A stretch of 6,335 bases of DNA, from contig DASWYB010000043.1 in assembly GCA_036405195.1 (NCBI GenBank), positions 1 through 6,335 of the forward strand, read 5' to 3'. The stretch comes from DASWYB01 sp036405195. GTDB lineage: Bacteria; Patescibacteriota; UBA1384; 2-12-FULL-50-11; DASWYB01. The translations under genes were made by a program, and so were the position numbers. A model generated the notes under the pieces. The model had not been told where the DNA came from, did not search any database, and saw only the letters and a list, made by a program, of their open reading frames with translations. This document shows positions 4,837 through 6,335 of this stretch, one piece after another. The number at the start of each line of letters is the position of its first letter. Positions within the stretch are counted from its first letter, which is position 1.

Positions 4837-4951
4837 TGTACGTCGCCAACATGGGGATCATGTATGTCGGCTTGGGTATAATTCCCGCCGCTGCGCTCTG
4901 GGCTTGCAGGAATTATCGAACCCACGCGGCTTCTTTTACTCACTTAGTCTA
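4837..4951. other. Gene-less segment with tRNA T-arm fragment and inverted repeat
   Basis: No credible gene lies between repeat C and the tRNA. It holds TCGAACCCACG (4916-4926), identical over 11 bases to the T-arm of tRNA-Lys (5008-5018), and an imperfect inverted repeat: GGGT+ATAATTCC (4874-4885) with GGAATTAT+ACCC (4909-4923), broken by a 3-base bulge. A plus-strand TATAAT at 4877-4882 lies in that arm but has no partner -35 or gene. I read this as a scarred remnant of an earlier insertion. Confidence 0.5.
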
Positions 4952-4993
4952 TCCATGCAAAAACCCACCTTTTCAGGTGGGCTTCTGCATGGA
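4952..4993 (-). terminator. Terminator of the tRNA operon, overlapping the tRNA 3' end
   Basis: CCCACCT (4964-4970) pairs with AGGTGGG (4975-4981), loop TTTC, with a T run on the minus strand just after. Outside it, TCCATGCA (4952-4959) is complementary to TGCATGGA (4986-4993), which contains the encoded CCA end and the discriminator base of tRNA-Lys. The unprocessed transcript can therefore tie the tRNA 3' end into the terminator stem. Confidence 0.8.
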
Positions 4994-5064
4994 GGGCCAA
5001 GTGGGATTCGAACCCACGACCAATTGCTTAAGAGGCAACTGCTCTACCGCTGAGCTATTGGCCC
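4990..5064 (-). tRNA. tRNA-Lys (anticodon CTT)
   Basis: A 75-base cloverleaf with encoded CCA. Acceptor GGGCCAA/TTGGCCC, D-stem GCTC/GAGC, anticodon stem GTTGC/GCAAT (one G-T pair) around CTCTTAA, T-arm GTGGG-TTCGAAT-CCCAC. Anticodon CTT reads the AAG lysine codon. The discriminator is T (U73), whereas lysine tRNAs usually carry A73. It is the last gene of a minus-strand tRNA operon, 39 bases after tRNA-Arg. Its 3' end is the apparent parent of the att-like repeats. Confidence 0.95.
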
Positions 5065-5103
5065 ATGATTTAGATTTACCAACAATAATGTACTAAAAAC
5101 TTA

Positions 5104-5179
5104 TGGCGCGCCCGGAGGGATTCGAACCCCCGGCCTTCTGGTTCGAAGCCAGACACTCTATCCGCTGAGCTACGGGCGC
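5104..5179 (-). tRNA. tRNA-Arg (anticodon TCG)
   Basis: A 76-base cloverleaf with encoded CCA. Acceptor GCGCCCG/CGGGCGC with G73, D-arm GCTC...GAGT, anticodon stem TCTGG/CCAGA around CTTCGAA (anticodon TCG, reads CGA and related Arg codons), T-arm GGGGG-TTCGAAT-CCCTC. Between the tRNA-like fragment and tRNA-Lys in one apparent operon. Confidence 0.95.
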
Positions 5180-5230
5180 AGATCGAGAAGCACTCTATTT
5201 CAGTAAGGTATTGAGTTACAAATATGTACT

Positions 5231-5290
5231 GCGTCAGCTCAGGAATAGAGTGACGGTTTATATCTGTCTTGGCCGTTGAACTACGGACGC
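5231..5290 (-). pseudogene. Degenerate tRNA-like sequence at the head of the tRNA operon
   Basis: On the minus strand it begins like a tRNA: GCGTCCG, TA, then a D-arm GTTC-AACGGCCA-AGAC. Bases 5290-5286 (GCGTC) can pair with 5235-5231 (GACGC), closing a 60-base unit. The anticodon stem does not form and there is no proper T-arm or CCA. It starts about 14 bases after the predicted transcript start of a good promoter, so it is probably transcribed. CACTCTATT (5191-5199) is also an inverted copy of 5244-5252. It may be a dead tRNA, a tRNA 5' half left by recombination, or a tRNA-like RNA. Confidence 0.45.
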
Positions 5291-5310
5291 ATACTCGAAA
5301 GACACCTCTC

Positions 5311-5339
5311 AGTATAGCATTTTCACTCTGTTGCAGCAA
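5311..5339 (-). promoter_or_regulatory. Promoter of the tRNA operon
   Basis: Minus strand: -35 TTGCTG (5339-5334), 17-base spacer, -10 TATACT (5316-5311), predicted start near 5304. It faces the tRNA-like fragment, tRNA-Arg and tRNA-Lys. Confidence 0.62.
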
Positions 5340-5397
5340 GAACAGTGCCGTAGAATTGGCAAAATTCACAGAGAAAGCTCTCAAGACCTTGCTCGCC

Positions 5398-5427
5398 TTG
5401 CACAGAGCTGCTAATGTTGATTATAGT
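5398..5427 (+). promoter_or_regulatory. Probable promoter of the von Willebrand A gene
   Basis: -35 TTGCAC (5398-5403), 18-base spacer, -10 TATAGT (5422-5427). It would start transcription about 15 bases before the GTG, just ahead of the ribosome site, giving a very short leader. Confidence 0.45.
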
Positions 5428-5448
5428 TGATAGGAGAGTAGGAGGGAC

Positions 5449-6335
5449 GTGAAAAAGCATCAAACAAATTCATCTCATCGCACAAAGTTAGCACTCGCTG
5501 GAGTCGCGCTTATCGCTGCGATTGTTTTTTATGTTATCGGAAATAATAGTCCGCAAGCTGCGGTAGGTAATATTGCTTCTGTTTCAGTATCAAAAGGTGT
5601 TGTAACCTTCCCTGCGAACACAAACGTTTCTCAATTTCAGTTTCACGTCTATCAAGTTATTAACGGTACCCGAGCTCTCATAACCTCTCAACCTTCTTTT
5701 GGTCTCAGCGCTGCTGCTGACCCTACTATCTCGGCTCCTAACCGAACTTTTTCTACCCTAGCTACAGCAACAAACCCATCCGGGGCCTTCCAAGTCCGTA
5801 ATGGCGGTACCTATGACATTGAAATTAAACATCCCAGTTTAATTAATGCCGCCACAGGATTTGGTTGTTTCGCACGTTTTATTGTCCCTAACTCTGGAAC
5901 ATCTTTTGTTCTCACCGATGGACAGTTCTTAACTGGTTCAACTCGTCTTCTTGACCGGATTTCTTTCCCTTGTTCCGGTACCCCCACTCCAACTTCAACC
6001 TCTACTTCAACAGCTTCTGCCACGCCAGTAACAACCGGCACCTTGCCTGCTATTTGTAGCAAGCCGAAACTTGATGTCATGCTCGTTATGGATAACTCTG
6101 GCAGCATGAACAACCCTTCAAACAATGGCCCCGTTTCATCTGTCCTTATGAAAGACATGATCGGTGCATTCATTAACGACGGCCAAGGGGTAAGCAAATA
6201 CCAAGCTGGCGATCGTATTGGTGGTATTCGGTTTGCCTGGGATGGAAACAATGACTTGGACAAAACTCACACATCCGACAGTTTTGCAGCATCAAAAGCC
6301 ATAATGCAACTTTCCGGTTCAACCATTACCGACAC
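5449..6335 (+). CDS. Secreted/anchored von Willebrand factor A protein, 5' part
   Basis: Starts at GTG 5449 after AGGAGG (5440-5445); an in-frame TAG at 5431 excludes an earlier start. It stays open to the window end: 295 residues seen, 3' end missing. A basic N-terminus (KKHQTNSSHRTK) leads into a membrane or signal segment (LALAGVALIAAIVFYVIG, 14-31), possibly cut near QAA (36-38). Residues about 40-175 are Val/Thr/Ser-rich, probably beta-sandwich, with two Cys (140, 175) that could form a disulfide. A TPTPTSTSTSTAS linker (178-190) follows, then the von Willebrand A domain: strand LDVMLVMDNSGSM with the metal-site motif DxSxS at D215, S217, S219. Such domains bind ligands or build surface fibres and adhesins. 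Outside the membrane by topology. The first domain is not recognised. Confidence 0.87.
   Translation, partial: MKKHQTNSSHRTKLALAGVALIAAIVFYVIGNNSPQAAVGNIASVSVSKGVVTFPANTNVSQFQFHVYQVINGTRALITSQPSFGLSAAADPTISAPNRTFSTLATATNPSGAFQVRNGGTYDIEIKHPSLINAATGFGCFARFIVPNSGTSFVLTDGQFLTGSTRLLDRISFPCSGTPTPTSTSTSTASATPVTTGTLPAICSKPKLDVMLVMDNSGSMNNPSNNGPVSSVLMKDMIGAFINDGQGVSKYQAGDRIGGIRFAWDGNNDLDKTHTSDSFAASKAIMQLSGSTITD

Noticed and set aside
4874..4885. Plus-strand promoter because of a perfect TATAAT.
   Set aside because: No usable -35 and no plus-strand gene before 5449; the hexamer is part of an inverted repeat arm.
1815..4990. Insertion sequence or transposon.
   Set aside because: No transposase, no terminal inverted repeats bounding the region and no evident short target duplications; the boundary repeats are direct and tRNA-derived.
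4821..5096. Plus-strand open frame of 91 codons.
   Set aside because: It begins in repeat C and runs antisense through tRNA-Lys, giving the well-known spurious tRNA-antisense peptide text. It has no ribosome site.
5076..5384. Minus-strand open frame of 102 codons.
   Set aside because: It is read through tRNA-Arg and the tRNA-like fragment, and its C-terminus is the usual tRNA-derived false peptide.
5811..6263. Minus-strand open frame of 150 codons.
   Set aside because: It is the antisense shadow of the von Willebrand A gene, which has signal segment, linker and metal-site motif in the plus frame.
1..6335. Alternative genetic code (TGA as Gly or Trp), known in some Patescibacteria.
   Set aside because: All recognised genes read through fully with the standard code, and no family pattern is interrupted by TGA.

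Overview
The window is bacterial DNA. It shows Shine-Dalgarno leaders, -35/-10 promoters with 17-base spacing, hairpin terminators, and two tRNA genes with encoded CCA. The standard genetic code fits every gene. My impression from gene style (compact single-gene units, long perfect terminator stems, a secreted von Willebrand A protein with a Thr/Pro/Ser linker) is a Patescibacteria/Saccharibacteria-like genome. That is a weak inference; nothing here proves the lineage.

Layout. (1) 1-318 is the C-terminal part of an SRPBCC/AHSA1-type protein, closed by a strong hairpin. (2) 402-1810 is a divergent redox-response pair: an HxlR-type regulator (minus strand) and a zinc-free NADPH:quinone-oxidoreductase-like enzyme (plus strand). 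The intergenic region has three copies of a 10-base half-site (TATTRCTATA) that look like the regulator's operators. (3) 1815-4990 is about 3.2 kb that I read as an island anchored on the 3' end of tRNA-Lys(CTT). It holds minus-strand genes in a row: a YdeI/OmpD-associated protein, a 296-aa unknown with a C-terminal KH domain, a 72-aa unknown and a 132-aa winged-helix-like protein. The last three are autonomous units with their own TTGACA/TTGACT promoter, ribosome site and terminator. Between units lie about 40-base repeats (1815-1854, 3649-3690, 4128-4167, 4795-4836) whose core copies the last bases of tRNA-Lys (CTTGGYYCTCYATG on the minus strand), joined to a hairpin with the loop TTAAACG. 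A second repeat of about 73 bp follows the gene terminator in three places. (4) 4990-5290 is a minus-strand tRNA operon: promoter, a 60-nt degenerate tRNA-like sequence, tRNA-Arg(TCG), tRNA-Lys(CTT). (5) From 5449 to the window end is the 5' part of a secreted or membrane-anchored von Willebrand A protein, GTG start, plus strand.

How it fits together. The island resembles a cassette array built by repeated site-specific integration at a tRNA 3' end, with each cargo gene self-sufficient in expression. No recombinase is encoded here, so it would have to act in trans or lie elsewhere. The cassette array and its compound repeat (tRNA-end core, hairpin, 73-bp element) are the most unusual part of the window. 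The flanking genes are ordinary chromosomal genes.
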